Positions 34,030 through 43,896 of a stretch of DNA of 43,898 bases are shown one piece after another. Each line of letters opens with the position of its first letter. The stretch's first letter is position 1. The notes below the pieces were generated by a model. It made no database searches and had not been told where the DNA came from. It saw only the letters and a program-made list of their open reading frames with translations. The DNA comes from Melioribacter sp. GTDB taxonomy: Bacteria > Bacteroidota > Ignavibacteria > Ignavibacteriales > Melioribacteraceae. A program made the translations under genes and the position numbers. The stretch is taken from contig PMDS01000013.1 of the NCBI GenBank assembly GCA_003155655.1, forward strand, positions 1-43,898, in the 5' to 3' direction.

Positions 34030-35093
34030 TTGAATATTAAATCAAATAGTGGGGGATAAAAATGCGGGTCAAAAGAAATATATCCATTAATTGTTTCATA
34101 AAAGTCCGTGCAAATATCATTTGCAAAAATGTTTGATATATCGAGACCGTGAGCATATAAATGGCCGGTCAAAGCTGCAAGCATTACAAGCGCGCTTTTA
34201 CCGACAGCGCTCTCAAACGATGAAGAGATAATAATTCTTTTCCCACAGTTTTCAAATTCTTTAATAAAATCAACCGCACCAATTAGTGCGCCTAATATTG
34301 TTGGCTTAAAAATGATAAAATCAATTTTGCTTTGTTGTATTATCTGTTTTGCTTCGTTTATTGAATGAAAAGATTCATCAACAGCAATTGGAATTGGAGA
34401 GCTTTCAGCCAGTGAGCTAATATTTAATATGCCTTTACACGGCTCTTCAATGTATTGTATATTAAACATGTTTAATAAAAAAGAATATTTTACTGCAGCT
34501 TCCAAACTCCATTTCCCGTTTACATCCAGCCGCAGGTTTATTGTATCACCAAATTTCTCATGTATATTTTCAATTAACCTGAAATCATCTTCAAATGATT
34601 CACGTCCAATTTTTATTTTAAATGTTCGAAATCCTTTTCCATATTTTTTCGATATACTACTAATTATATCTTCTTGTTTACCAAAACCCATTACAGCATT
34701 AACAGGGATATTAGAATTGAACTTTCCTAAATGTTCAACTAAAAAATCTTTTTCGCGCCGAACTATAAGATTTAATATTACCTGTTCAAGAGCAAAGCGA
34801 AGTGAGGGAACAAGCTTGAATTCAGATAGGAACTCACTAATTGAATGGAGGTCGTCTTTAAAGCTGAAGCCTTGCAATTGAAATCGCAGTCCTTTTAAGA
34901 TTGTTTCAACATCATCAAATGTTTCACTGCTAAATCCGGGAAGAGGAGAACATTCAGCATAAGAAATGTTTTCTTGCTCATCCATCATTGAAATAATAAA
35001 ACCTTTTCTTTCAGTTATTATATTAGACGAATTTTGAAATGGTGCATTCAGTTTGAGCAGGAAAGGAAAGTATTTAAATTGTTTAACAATCAT
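34026..35093 (-). CDS. menC: o-succinylbenzoate synthase
   Basis: This enolase-superfamily dehydratase turns SHCHC into o-succinylbenzoate. In the 355-aa protein the catalytic lysine pair lies in FRTFKIKIG. Metal-ligand strands are RLDVNGKWS, IQYIEEPC and IAVDESF, with a second lysine in DFIIFKPTILG. The order matches the muconate-lactonizing subgroup. It overlaps menE and menA by 4 nt each, so translation is coupled. No unusual features are seen. Confidence 0.92.
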   Translation of the reverse strand: MIVKQFKYFPFLLKLNAPFQNSSNIITERKGFIISMMDEQENISYAECSPLPGFSSETFDDVETILKGLRFQLQGFSFKDDLHSISEFLSEFKLVPSLRFALEQVILNLIVRREKDFLVEHLGKFNSNIPVNAVMGFGKQEDIISSISKKYGKGFRTFKIKIGRESFEDDFRLIENIHEKFGDTINLRLDVNGKWSLEAAVKYSFLLNMFNIQYIEEPCKGILNISSLAESSPIPIAVDESFHSINEAKQIIQQSKIDFIIFKPTILGALIGAVDFIKEFENCGKRIIISSSFESAVGKSALVMLAALTGHLYAHGLDISNIFANDICTDFYETINGYISFDPHFYPPLFDLIFK

Positions 35094-35989
35094 AGAAGAA
35101 TGCCTGCTGCAAAGAGCAAGCCATATAAAGCGGAAAGTTTGGCTGTAAGTTCCAGTGTTTTATTTAATTCGCTGCCCCGCAAAGTGTAAATCATTTTTAT
35201 TAGTTTTACCGCAAGAGGCAAACTTAAAACGGGAAGAAAAACTGAAACTTCTTTTTTGAACGTAAAGTAAACAACAAAAAGAATTGTATACGAAATAATC
35301 ATAAATGATAAATACTGCAAACGTCCGAAATTTTCTCCAAAAATTACTATAAGAGTATTTTTTCCATTTGAACCGTCTTCTTCCCGGTCGCGGTAGTTAT
35401 TAACAACAAGAATATTAGTAATAAGTGCGCCTACAGGAATTGAAGCCCAGAACGACATAGCAGTGATTGTATTTGACTGAGCGTAGTATGTCCCCATGGT
35501 TCCAACAAATCCAAAGAATATGAAAACTGCAATATCACCCAGACCATGATAAGCCAAGGGAAACGGACCCGCTGTGTAAGCAATACCTGCAAGAATAGAA
35601 ATAACCCCGATAGTAAAAATGAAAATACCTCCAAGGTAAACAAGGATCATTCCGAGCAAAAAGCTCAGTCCGAATGTAAAATAAATTCCAATCCACAGTT
35701 CACGTTTAGTAAGAATACCTGATGCAGCTGCGCGTGTTGGTCCGAGTCTTTCTTGTTTATCTGAACCATGTATAAAATCAAAAAGGTCATTTACGAAATT
35801 TGTTCCTATTTGAATTAACATTGCGCAAAGCAAAGCAAGTAATGCTGTTAATGGTTTGAACACGCCATCATGCATCGCAATTGAAGTGCCTACAAGAACG
35901 GGAACTATTGAAGCAGCCCATGTTCGCGGACGGCTGGCAAGAATCCACGCATCAAATTTTGAAATTATTCCGGTTTGTGTTTGTATCAT
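35090..35989 (-). CDS. menA: 1,4-dihydroxy-2-naphthoate polyprenyltransferase
   Basis: This is an integral membrane UbiA-family prenyltransferase of 299 aa that attaches the polyprenyl tail to DHNA. The first aspartate-rich motif is NFVNDLFDFIHGSD; the second is in VVNNYRDREEDGSNGKNTL. Eight or so hydrophobic helices are visible. The start (ASRPRTWAASIVPVLVGTS) is typical of MenA. It lies within the operon between menB (30 nt) and menC (4-nt overlap). Confidence 0.93.
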   Translation of the reverse strand: MIQTQTGIISKFDAWILASRPRTWAASIVPVLVGTSIAMHDGVFKPLTALLALLCAMLIQIGTNFVNDLFDFIHGSDKQERLGPTRAAASGILTKRELWIGIYFTFGLSFLLGMILVYLGGIFIFTIGVISILAGIAYTAGPFPLAYHGLGDIAVFIFFGFVGTMGTYYAQSNTITAMSFWASIPVGALITNILVVNNYRDREEDGSNGKNTLIVIFGENFGRLQYLSFMIISYTILFVVYFTFKKEVSVFLPVLSLPLAVKLIKMIYTLRGSELNKTLELTAKLSALYGLLFAAGILL

Positions 35990-36019
35990 AATAAGTAGAG
36001 TTCTTAAATAATAAAAGAG

Positions 36020-36853
36020 TTATGGCACACGTGGAAATTTTTTAAAATCAGGCTTTCGTTTTTCATTGTATGCGTTTTTTCCTTCCTGCGCTTCTTCACT
36101 CATATAATAAAGTAAAGTTGCGTTTCCTGCCAGTTCTTGAATTCCTGCCTGTCCATCAAGCTCTGCATTGAATGCAGATTTTAGTAATCTAATAGCAAGA
36201 GGGCTCTTTTCAAGAATTTCTTTAGCCCATTGTACACCCTCAGCTTCAAGCTGATCAACAGGAACAACTTTATTTACGAGACCCATCTGCAAAGCTTCCT
36301 GTGCATTGTACTGACGGCATAAAAACCAGATTTCCCGTGCTTTTTTTTGTCCAACAATACGTGCAAGATAACTTGCGCCAAATCCGCCGTCAAAACTTCC
36401 TACTTTAGGCCCAGTTTGGCCAAATAAGGCATTATCAGCAGCAATGGTTAAATCACATACAACGTGAAGTACGTGACCGCCACCAATTGCATATCCTGCA
36501 ACAAGGGCAATAACAGGTTTTGGAATACTTCGGATTTGTTTTTGGACGTCAAGAATGTTTAAGCGCGGTACACCATCTTTTCCAATATAACCTTTGCTGC
36601 CGCGTATAGATTGATCCCCGCCGGAGCAGAAAGCGTATTTTCCATCTTTTGCAGGACCCTTGCCTGTTAGAAGAATAACTCCAATACTTGCATCTTCACG
36701 TGCGTCGGCAAAGGCATCATAAAGTTCTAGTGTTGTTTCGGGTCTAAAAGCATTTCTTTTTTCCGGACGGTTAATAGTTATTTTAGCAATACCGTCAGAT
36801 TTTTCATATATGATGTCAGTAAATTTTTTTGCAACAGTCCAGCTTATATTCAT
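36020..36853 (-). CDS. menB: 1,4-dihydroxy-2-naphthoyl-CoA synthase
   Basis: This crotonase-family enzyme cyclises o-succinylbenzoyl-CoA. The 277-aa protein has [11 protein letters not shown], the oxyanion block [50 protein letters not shown] and a C-terminal [11 protein letters not shown] tail, all characteristic of MenB. It lies 9 nt after menH and 30 nt before menA. Recognition is secure. Confidence 0.96.
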   Translation of the reverse strand: MNISWTVAKKFTDIIYEKSDGIAKITINRPEKRNAFRPETTLELYDAFADAREDASIGVILLTGKGPAKDGKYAFCSGGDQSIRGSKGYIGKDGVPRLNILDVQKQIRSIPKPVIALVAGYAIGGGHVLHVVCDLTIAADNALFGQTGPKVGSFDGGFGASYLARIVGQKKAREIWFLCRQYNAQEALQMGLVNKVVPVDQLEAEGVQWAKEILEKSPLAIRLLKSAFNAELDGQAGIQELAGNATLLYYMSEEAQEGKNAYNEKRKPDFKKFPRVP

Positions 36854-36862
36854 GCCTGCCTT

Positions 36863-37681
36863 TTAAAGTACATTTAAAAATTCCAGAGTAAATTTAGTAA
36901 AAAGCTCCGGTTTTTCTAAATGAACATTGTGTCCGCATTGACTAACCACTTTATGCTCGGAATTTGGAAATTTCTTATTCATCTCTTTATTTATCCCGGT
37001 ATATTTTTTATCAAGGCTTCCGCTTAAAAGCAAAACTGGAAAAGTGAGAGAAGTCAGCAAATCCCAATAGCTTTTCATCAATCCTGTGCTGAAACCCGAT
37101 AGAATATTTGATAATCCTGTAACACTATTTTGACTTCTTTTGTTCTTTTCCTCGTTGTAATTCGGCAGTTTTTTTAATGATTCAAAAAGGGGTGTACTGA
37201 ACCAGAAATCCATGAATGAATCAACTCCGTCATTTTTAATTTTTTCAACCAGCAGCAAATCAACTTCAACCCGTTCTTTTTGATCGCAAATGTTATCAAT
37301 GCCGGCAGTTGTACTTTCTAATAATTCTGCAGAGATTTCATCCGGAAATTTAAGTGAATATGAAAGAGCAGCCCGTCCTCCCATTGAGTATCCGACGAAA
37401 ATTATCTTTCCAAGATTTAGCTGAGAAAAAATTGTATGTAAATGATTGACTATAGCTGTACATGTATATTGACTTTGATCTATCGGTGAATCCGTCTCAC
37501 CATGACCAATTAAATCGATGGCTATAGGAAGATAATTTTGCGGAAGTTTATCAAAAATAAACTTCCAATCATTCGCACATCCGGTAAATCCATGAAGGAA
37601 AACAATTGGTGTCTTATTTTGATGAAGTTCATTTTCATTAATAAGCAGGTTGAACTGAATATCATCAACTGATAATTTCAT
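36863..37681 (-). CDS. menH: SHCHC synthase (alpha/beta hydrolase)
   Basis: MenH eliminates pyruvate from SEPHCHC to give SHCHC. The 272-aa protein is an alpha/beta hydrolase with the HGFTG oxyanion loop, nucleophile elbow GYSMGGRAAL (the serine), an aspartate in LLLSGSLDKKY and a late histidine in VVSQCGHNVHLEKPE. The extra helical cap (about 130-190) is usual. Its start overlaps menD by 17 nt. Outside this operon it could be taken for a generic hydrolase; position makes MenH likely. Confidence 0.9.
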   Translation of the reverse strand: MKLSVDDIQFNLLINENELHQNKTPIVFLHGFTGCANDWKFIFDKLPQNYLPIAIDLIGHGETDSPIDQSQYTCTAIVNHLHTIFSQLNLGKIIFVGYSMGGRAALSYSLKFPDEISAELLESTTAGIDNICDQKERVEVDLLLVEKIKNDGVDSFMDFWFSTPLFESLKKLPNYNEEKNKRSQNSVTGLSNILSGFSTGLMKSYWDLLTSLTFPVLLLSGSLDKKYTGINKEMNKKFPNSEHKVVSQCGHNVHLEKPELFTKFTLEFLNVL

Positions 37682-39437
37682 TTATATATGAATCTATTTT
37701 GTTTGCAACACTCATCCAATACTTTTCTCTAAGTAACCTGGATTTTTTTGCGTCCGTCTTGATTTCAAAAACCGAAAGAATTTTTTTACCAGCTGACGAA
37801 GATAGTTTTTGATTTAGCTCTTTCCAGTTTTGGATCCTAATGAATTGACATCCATATGCTTTAACTAATTTGGAGAAATCAAGTTCCAAAGGAGTTGAAA
37901 ATTTTTCCTTAAAGAACTGCCGGTATCGGGCAATTGGCAGAGATTCAAAAATTCCTCCGCCGGAATTATTAATTAGTACGATTTTTAGAGGTATTTTGTA
38001 TTTAACAGCGTTATAAATACCGTTGAAATCATGGAAAAATGCAAGATCACCAATTAGTAGATATGTAGGCTCTTTTGAAGCTTTTGCAATGCCGAGAGCT
38101 GTAGAATTAATGCCGTCAATACCACTTGCTCCACGGTTGGTATAAACGTGTATTTTTTTATTGTTTTTCGAAACGAAAAAGTCGATGTCGCGGATTGGCA
38201 AAGAATTGGATACCATCAAGTTGGAATTATCAGGCAAAGAAGAAATCAGTTCTGTGGCAATTCTTCCTTCAAAAGGGAACTGTGCGCCTATGATAATTTT
38301 CTTTTTTAGTTCCTCTGCAATATTATTCATTACATTGTAGTCAATTAACCAGCAGCTATCCCGCCCATTTTTATTTTTTGATGATTGAATGATTGATTCA
38401 CAGAATTCCGACGGATCAATTTTCAAAATTGTCTTGGCAGTTAAAGATGGGTCATTCCTGTCACCAAATTCATTAACCAGAATTTTTTCAGCCCTGGATT
38501 TCTTAAAAAATTCCAAAAGTACATTTGCAATCGGTGTGCTTCCGAATTGAATTATTAAGTCCGGGTCAAAATATTTCTGAAAATCTTTCGCTCTTACAAG
38601 TGCAGTTAAATTGTCTATTACATTTATATTCTTTTTATTCCCAAATCTAAGAGAAGATGAGCCGTCAATATATACCGGGTAACCAAGCAATTTTGAAAAT
38701 TTTGAAAGCAATGTTGGGAAATTTTTATCATATAAGTTCACACTGGCAATAATAAGTCCGCGTTCAATTTTTGAAAACTTCTTTGCAAGTGAATCAAAAT
38801 TAATACCGGGTTGCTTTTGAGCAGGCAGTACAAAAGAGGAATTTGTAAAAACTTTTTCTATAAGTTTTACATCCACTATGTCAGTATAAGTTTTAGGTTC
38901 GAACGGTTTTTCAAATGGAAAATTGAGATGGACCGGTCCCATGTCATCATAAATTGAAAAACGAATGGCATCTTCAGCTAATTTTTTAACGTATGGAAGT
39001 TTTTTCAAATCCGGGAGCCCTGCATTTGCAAAGTACCGGATATGATTTTTATAGATGTTGCGCTGGTTAATTGTTTGATTTGCACCTTTATTATATAGTA
39101 CAGACGGACGATCGGCAGTGCAGATTATTAAAGGAATTCGCCGGTAAAAAGCTTCAATAATTGCCGGGTATAATTCTGCTACCGCAGTACCTGAGGTTGT
39201 TACAATGGCTACAGGTGTCTGTGTCTTTTTTGCAAGTCCCAATGCGAAAAATGCAGATGATCTTTCATCAACAATAGAAAATGTTTTTATTTTAGCGTTT
39301 GAAGAGAATGCAAGTGTAAGTGACGTGCTGCGGGAACCAGGTGAAATGCAGACGTAATGTACTCCAAGATCGGCAAGCCTTTGAACAAAAAGGTCGCACC
39401 AGATAATGTTACGATTTACTGAAAGTTTCATTTTCAA
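37665..39437 (-). CDS. menD: SEPHCHC synthase
   Basis: MenD is the thiamine-diphosphate enzyme that adds a 2-oxoglutarate-derived unit to isochorismate. The 590-aa protein has an N-terminal YVCISPGSRSTSLTLAF, the catalytic glutamate region VDERSSAFFALGLA, VTTSGTAVAELYPA, and a C-terminal ThDP/Mg motif (LLIGDLAFFHDFNG, then VLINNSGGGIFESLPI). Length is typical (about 550-590 aa). The start overlaps menF by 29 nt; the ATG at 39431 is an alternative two codons later. Confidence 0.95.
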   Translation of the reverse strand: MKMKLSVNRNIIWCDLFVQRLADLGVHYVCISPGSRSTSLTLAFSSNAKIKTFSIVDERSSAFFALGLAKKTQTPVAIVTTSGTAVAELYPAIIEAFYRRIPLIICTADRPSVLYNKGANQTINQRNIYKNHIRYFANAGLPDLKKLPYVKKLAEDAIRFSIYDDMGPVHLNFPFEKPFEPKTYTDIVDVKLIEKVFTNSSFVLPAQKQPGINFDSLAKKFSKIERGLIIASVNLYDKNFPTLLSKFSKLLGYPVYIDGSSSLRFGNKKNINVIDNLTALVRAKDFQKYFDPDLIIQFGSTPIANVLLEFFKKSRAEKILVNEFGDRNDPSLTAKTILKIDPSEFCESIIQSSKNKNGRDSCWLIDYNVMNNIAEELKKKIIIGAQFPFEGRIATELISSLPDNSNLMVSNSLPIRDIDFFVSKNNKKIHVYTNRGASGIDGINSTALGIAKASKEPTYLLIGDLAFFHDFNGIYNAVKYKIPLKIVLINNSGGGIFESLPIARYRQFFKEKFSTPLELDFSKLVKAYGCQFIRIQNWKELNQKLSSSAGKKILSVFEIKTDAKKSRLLREKYWMSVANKIDSYINEIIS

Positions 39438-40809
39438 AAAGGGAAAGTATTGGTTTTAATTTCAATGCTGTTTCATTGAATTCAGAAGCCGGATCAGAAC
39501 CATTAACAATTCCACACCCGGCATAACAGCGCAATTTATTCATACTTAATATAGCAGAACGAATTCCAACTGCAAACTCGCAATTAGTTTTATTCAGCCA
39601 GCCTATAGCGCCGCCATATAGTCCTCTCTCAAATTTTTCCAGGTTGTTTATGGCTTCCAAAGCTATATTTTGAGGATAGCCGCACACTGCCGGCGTTGGG
39701 TAAATATTCTCGAAAAGCGAAAAAACAGTTACTCCCTTTCTTAACTTTGCACGTATTCTTGAATGTAAATGCTGTATGTTGGAAAATTTTTTTATTAATG
39801 GTTTAGAGTCAAAAAGAATTTTCTCTGATAGAGGTAAAAGCCGATTAATTACAAAATCCAGAACGTTTTTATGTTCTTCAAGATTTTTCATGTCGTTTAA
39901 CAGTGTATTTTCGAGAGATTTATCATCATCTTCGCCATGACCTCTATTAATGGACCCTGCCAGTGCATCTATCTCAACAAAACCATTCTGAATTTTAAAA
40001 AGTCTTTCCGGCGAAGCGCCAAAAAAAACAGATTTTTCTTCCTTGAAAGCAAACGTATAACAATTGTTGTAATTGCTTTCTAATTGTTTCAATATTGGTA
40101 CAATGTCAGGCTGGTCTCTAAAATCAATTTCTATGGTACGGGCAAGAACTATTTTTTTGACTTTTCCATCAGAGATTATTTTCAGAGCAGCATTAATTTG
40201 GGAGTTCCATTCTTCAATTTTACCTGGTGGAATTATATCATGTCTTTTAATGTTATTACCAGTATAGTCACTATTAATACCGGATACCGGGTAATGAGGA
40301 GACAAAAATTGTTCAATTTCTTCGGAGTATTTGCGCTCATTTTCACAAGGCAGCTTAAGGTTGACCGACAGATAATGCTCATCACCGGATTTTAATAATA
40401 GAATTTTAGGAATAAACCAATTTGATGTTTCAAAATCATTCCATATCGATTCCTTTTTGTTTGAAGGAAATTTTATTCCGGCAACAAATAAAGGATGTTT
40501 CGAATCAATATTTGCATTCCTATTGGTTAAAACCGAGGTTGATATTTTCATAAAATCCTGGTCAACCAGATTAAATTTTTGAGAATCGCCGTATGAATTT
40601 CGAAAAACCTGACCGCAGGCAATAAAGGAATATTTTTCTTTTGGAAAACTCCAGTAGAAAAATTTCTGCTTTGAGTTTAATATTTCCTGTGCTCTAAGAA
40701 AATCCTGGTAATTGATAGTTTGAGTGTAGCTAATAATTGAATAGGAACCAGATTTTGGATTTTTTACATTGGAAATAAATTCACAAAATTTCTCTTTATC
40801 AAAAAGCAA
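39409..40809 (-). CDS. menF: isochorismate synthase
   Basis: This chorismate-binding enzyme makes isochorismate, the entry to menaquinone. The 466-aa protein has KKIVLARTIEIDF, FFGASPERLF, EIDALAGSINRG, HLHSRIRAKLRKG, PTPAVCGYP and ERGLYGGAIGW, the family's active-site blocks. It is the first gene of the seven-gene operon. The start codon appears to be TTG (an in-frame stop lies just upstream and no early ATG exists), with no clear ribosome site. That may limit translation of the pathway's first step. Confidence 0.93.
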   Translation of the reverse strand: MLFDKEKFCEFISNVKNPKSGSYSIISYTQTINYQDFLRAQEILNSKQKFFYWSFPKEKYSFIACGQVFRNSYGDSQKFNLVDQDFMKISTSVLTNRNANIDSKHPLFVAGIKFPSNKKESIWNDFETSNWFIPKILLLKSGDEHYLSVNLKLPCENERKYSEEIEQFLSPHYPVSGINSDYTGNNIKRHDIIPPGKIEEWNSQINAALKIISDGKVKKIVLARTIEIDFRDQPDIVPILKQLESNYNNCYTFAFKEEKSVFFGASPERLFKIQNGFVEIDALAGSINRGHGEDDDKSLENTLLNDMKNLEEHKNVLDFVINRLLPLSEKILFDSKPLIKKFSNIQHLHSRIRAKLRKGVTVFSLFENIYPTPAVCGYPQNIALEAINNLEKFERGLYGGAIGWLNKTNCEFAVGIRSAILSMNKLRCYAGCGIVNGSDPASEFNETALKLKPILSLFENETFSKS

Positions 40810-41133
40810 AATTAAACCTGGTTATATTTATTAATACATTATTTAATATAAACCATGTTTATTTTATATCAAACTGCTTAATATTTGTAATTTACAGATA
40901 TTATTGATAAATAGGACACTTAATATTTTAATTGCATTATATTATAAAAAAATATTAAAGTTAGGGTATAAACCGGCTAAATTTTAAAAAGCGATTTATT
41001 TCAAATATTTCAGAAATTATTTTTAACCTTGAATATGTAATAAAAAATAAAAATACTTTAAACGATTATGCTGCATAGATAGTCCAATGGGAGAGTTAAA
41101 AGTCTATTAACATATCAGAAGGGAATGATTCTT
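40810..41133. other. AT-rich intergenic region between menF and the marR-type gene
   Basis: About 320 bp of very AT-rich, non-coding DNA separates the divergent menF and MarR-type genes and must hold both promoters. I see no ORF, hairpin or RNA gene in it. It would be the natural binding region if the MarR protein controls the men operon, but no clear inverted-repeat operator stands out. Confidence 0.5.
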
Positions 41134-41559
41134 ATGATGCACGACAAAAAACAAGTAGCGTTAGATTTATTCGAAAAATTATCGAAAGCATATGATAAAG
41201 CACATAAAGTTCAAGCCAAACAAATGTTCGAGGAAAATCTAACAGCTCCTCAGTTTGGTGTACTTGAAATTATTTACAAATCCGGTCCTATTCCGTTGAA
41301 AAAAATTGGCGAGGAAATGATGGTTACAGGAGCCAACATAACCTGCGTAATGGACAATTTGGAAAAAGAAGGATTTGTAAAAAGAATATACTCAAAGGAA
41401 GACCGCAGGGTTATTCTTGCTGAACTTACTGCAGCAGGTAAATCCAAAATAGAATCTATAATGCCAGGTTATGTGGAAAACATGACATCTTTTATTTCGG
41501 TTCTAAATGAGCATGAGTTAAAAGAGTTGACGAAATATTTAACCAAACTTGTTGCTTAA
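41134..41559 (+). CDS. MarR-family transcriptional regulator
   Basis: This winged-helix regulator has 141 aa. The fold is visible as LTAPQFGVLEIIYKSGP, LKKIGEEMMVTGANITCVMDNLEKEGFV (recognition helix) and RIYSKEDRRVILAELTAAGK (wing with the D-x-R motif). It is flanked by dimerisation helices. The frame allows an ATG at 41125, but AGAAGGG at 41118-41123 is too close to that one and fits 41134. It is divergent from menF and overlaps prmA convergently by 4 nt. Ligand and targets are unknown. Confidence 0.87.
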   Translation: MMHDKKQVALDLFEKLSKAYDKAHKVQAKQMFEENLTAPQFGVLEIIYKSGPIPLKKIGEEMMVTGANITCVMDNLEKEGFVKRIYSKEDRRVILAELTAAGKSKIESIMPGYVENMTSFISVLNEHELKELTKYLTKLVA

Positions 41560-42410
41560 ATTTCTTTTAATTTAAAAACAAGCGAACACCATTCATCTGC
41601 AAGGGATTTGTCAATAACGACGAAATTCAGGGATGCGTATATTTCAATTATATCTTTCTCGTCTGTAAGTAAAAGACCGGAAAGAATAAGAGTCCCATTA
41701 TTTTTAAGTTTCTTTTTTAAGGAATCGGCAATTTCCAGAAGAATATGCTTGTTAATATTAGCAAGAATCAAATCAAATTCATCTTCTGCAACGTTTTGTA
41801 ATTCACAAAGCCTTATTTCAACTTTATCTTGAAGATTATTAGCTTTTACATTTTCGGAACCATTTAGCAGGCACCACTCATCATTATCAATTCCAATTGC
41901 TTTATCGGCGCCCAGCATAACTGCGCATATTCCCAGAACGCCTGTACCGGAGCCGACATCAAGAACTTTATCTTTTTTCTTAACATATTTTTCAACAAGC
42001 TGCAGCACAAGCCTTGTTGTTGCATGTTCACCGGTTCCAAATGACATTTTAGGATCAATAGTTATCACAATTTGCTCTGGTTTTGGAGTATAATTCTTAA
42101 AGGTTGGTTTAATAACTATTTTTTCAGTTACTTCAATTACACGAACGTTCTTTTCATATTCTTCATTCCAATTTTTATCTTCTAAAGATTTTTCGTCAAT
42201 TGAAAAAGTATCTATTAATTTTTCCTCAACCATTTCTTCAAGAATTTTTTTAACATCATCAATAGAAACCTGTTTTGATGAATCACAAAAAAGAACTAAA
42301 CCCGCATCAGTTTCATTGATGCCATTCAGATCAAGCTGCCAGAGCAGTCCGCTTGTTAATTCATTGTTAACCGGTTCTGTTATTACTGTGTATTCTATAT
42401 AATTTTTCAT
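41556..42410 (-). CDS. prmA: ribosomal protein L11 methyltransferase
   Basis: PrmA trimethylates L11 on lysines and the N-terminus. In the 284-aa protein an N-terminal substrate-binding domain (about 1-100, with KNWNEEYEKNVRVIEV) is followed by a class I SAM domain. That domain has KMSFGTGEHATTRLV, KVLDVGSGTGVLGICAV, IGIDND and DLILANINKHILLEIA; the NIN motif follows the family's NILA-type motif IV. Length is usual. It sits 11 nt downstream of the carboxypeptidase gene, in a likely two-gene unit. Confidence 0.95.
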   Translation of the reverse strand: MKNYIEYTVITEPVNNELTSGLLWQLDLNGINETDAGLVLFCDSSKQVSIDDVKKILEEMVEEKLIDTFSIDEKSLEDKNWNEEYEKNVRVIEVTEKIVIKPTFKNYTPKPEQIVITIDPKMSFGTGEHATTRLVLQLVEKYVKKKDKVLDVGSGTGVLGICAVMLGADKAIGIDNDEWCLLNGSENVKANNLQDKVEIRLCELQNVAEDEFDLILANINKHILLEIADSLKKKLKNNGTLILSGLLLTDEKDIIEIYASLNFVVIDKSLADEWCSLVFKLKEI

Positions 42411-42421
42411 CTGACGATAAT

Positions 42422-43840
42422 TTAATTTTGGTTGTAAATAATTTCACAAAGACTATCCTGAATTTGGCGCGCCCGCTCCGCACTGCCAACGTAATTTTGA
42501 ATCATAATTGAAAATGCGATTATATGGTTGTTTTTACTTTGTATGTAGCCCGAAAGCGTACTTACACCTGAAAGTCCTCCTGTTTTAGCATGTACTTTTC
42601 TTGCAACGTTTGTATTTTTCATACGGTTACTTAAAGTGCCGTCAATGCCTGAAATTGGAAACGAATCATAAAGTCTTTGAAATATTTTAGGCTGTTGGTA
42701 ATACACGTATTTCAGCACGTTTAAAATTAATTGCGGGGAAACCAAATTATAAAATGACAACCCGGATCCGTCTACAAGACGGTAATCTTTTGCCTTCAAT
42801 CCGGCAAGACTTATCAAACTGTCAATCATGGCAATCCCATTTTGGGCAGTGGCATGTCTTCCAAAATATTTTGAAGCCAGTGCGCGTAAAATAAGTTCAG
42901 CGTAGAGATTATCGCTTACTTTATTTGTTTGAACAATAACCGGCATAATATTGTGTTCAATTGAAAAGATCTTTTTTGATTCTATGGGTAGAGAGAGAGT
43001 ATCAATATTCCCATGGAAGGAAATTCCATTCCGTATAAAACTTTCCTTTGTAAGATTTAGGAAATATTGATTTGCGTTAATAATAACCAATGAAAGTGTA
43101 TCAGGCTCTGATGATACAGGAAGATTTCCCTTTAAGTCAAAAACATTGCCATTGTTTAATTCCCTTGCTGCAAAAAGAGTTTCAGCCCCGGATTGAACTG
43201 TAAGAGAGAAATTTTTCACTTTGCAGTAACCTGTTTGAGGAATCATTTTAATATTTGCAGGAGTTCCAATTTCACCCGGTCTGGCAATAATCTTGATTGT
43301 ATTTCCATTGATTGTTAAAGGAGAAATGTAAGGTATATCATCATCCCACATCCAGCCTTTGCCCCAGTAAAGAGAATCCATTGCAGAAATATCCGCATAC
43401 AAATTACCTACAACTTCTTTTACACCAAAATTTTTTATCTGCTTAACAAGTGAATCCAGGTTTTTTATTGTGAAAGCGGGATCGAAGTTGCCTTTAAAAA
43501 AAATATTCCCATGCAATATTGAATCTTTAATTTCGCCTGAGTGATAAACAGAAGTTGAAAAATTATAATCTTCACCAAGGAATAAATAGGCGGCAGCAGT
43601 TGTTAGAATTTTTTGATTCGAAGCCGGGCGGAACAATAATTCGGGGTTGTGCCGGTACAATAATTTATTTTCTGTCAAATCATAAATTGAAATACCTGCC
43701 TGCGCGGTATTGAATATATCTTTGATCAGTAAATTGTCTATTTGAGTTGAATTTGCAATAGATGCCTGTTGTAATGAGGCGCAGGAAGAGAGTATGATTA
43801 AGATTAAGAGTAAGAAAAATATTTGGAATAATTTTGCCAA
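42422..43840 (-). CDS. dacB: PBP4-type D-alanyl-D-alanine carboxypeptidase/endopeptidase
   Basis: This peptidoglycan hydrolase is of the class C/PBP4 (S13) type, 472 aa. It trims D-Ala from stem peptides or cuts cross-links. The catalytic motifs are SxxK at S74-x-x-K77 (RPASNQKILT), SDN in VSDNLYAEL and KTG in HAKTGGLSG. The N-terminus is a lipoprotein signal (FFLLLILIILSSCAS, C20), so it is membrane-anchored. The start is TTG because an in-frame TAA lies immediately before it and no nearby ATG exists. Just upstream is a truncated copy of this gene's codons 33-47. Confidence 0.92.
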   Translation of the reverse strand: MAKLFQIFFLLLILIILSSCASLQQASIANSTQIDNLLIKDIFNTAQAGISIYDLTENKLLYRHNPELLFRPASNQKILTTAAAYLFLGEDYNFSTSVYHSGEIKDSILHGNIFFKGNFDPAFTIKNLDSLVKQIKNFGVKEVVGNLYADISAMDSLYWGKGWMWDDDIPYISPLTINGNTIKIIARPGEIGTPANIKMIPQTGYCKVKNFSLTVQSGAETLFAARELNNGNVFDLKGNLPVSSEPDTLSLVIINANQYFLNLTKESFIRNGISFHGNIDTLSLPIESKKIFSIEHNIMPVIVQTNKVSDNLYAELILRALASKYFGRHATAQNGIAMIDSLISLAGLKAKDYRLVDGSGLSFYNLVSPQLILNVLKYVYYQQPKIFQRLYDSFPISGIDGTLSNRMKNTNVARKVHAKTGGLSGVSTLSGYIQSKNNHIIAFSIMIQNYVGSAERARQIQDSLCEIIYNQN

Positions 43841-43845
43841 TTAAT

Positions 43846-43896
43846 TTACCATTTAGCAGTGTTAAATATATCTTTAGTCAGCAAACTATCTATTTG
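43846..43896 (-). pseudogene. truncated duplicate of the dacB N-terminal coding region (partial, runs off window)
   Basis: Read on the minus strand, the window's last bases encode QIDSLLTKDIFNTAKW and then stop. The intact gene has QIDNLLIKDIFNTAQ at residues 33-47, so 13 of 15 positions match. The copy diverges just after NTA and stops 5 nt before the TTG start of dacB. The rest lies beyond the window, so I cannot tell whether it is a short tandem duplication or the end of a longer broken paralogue. Confidence 0.7.
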
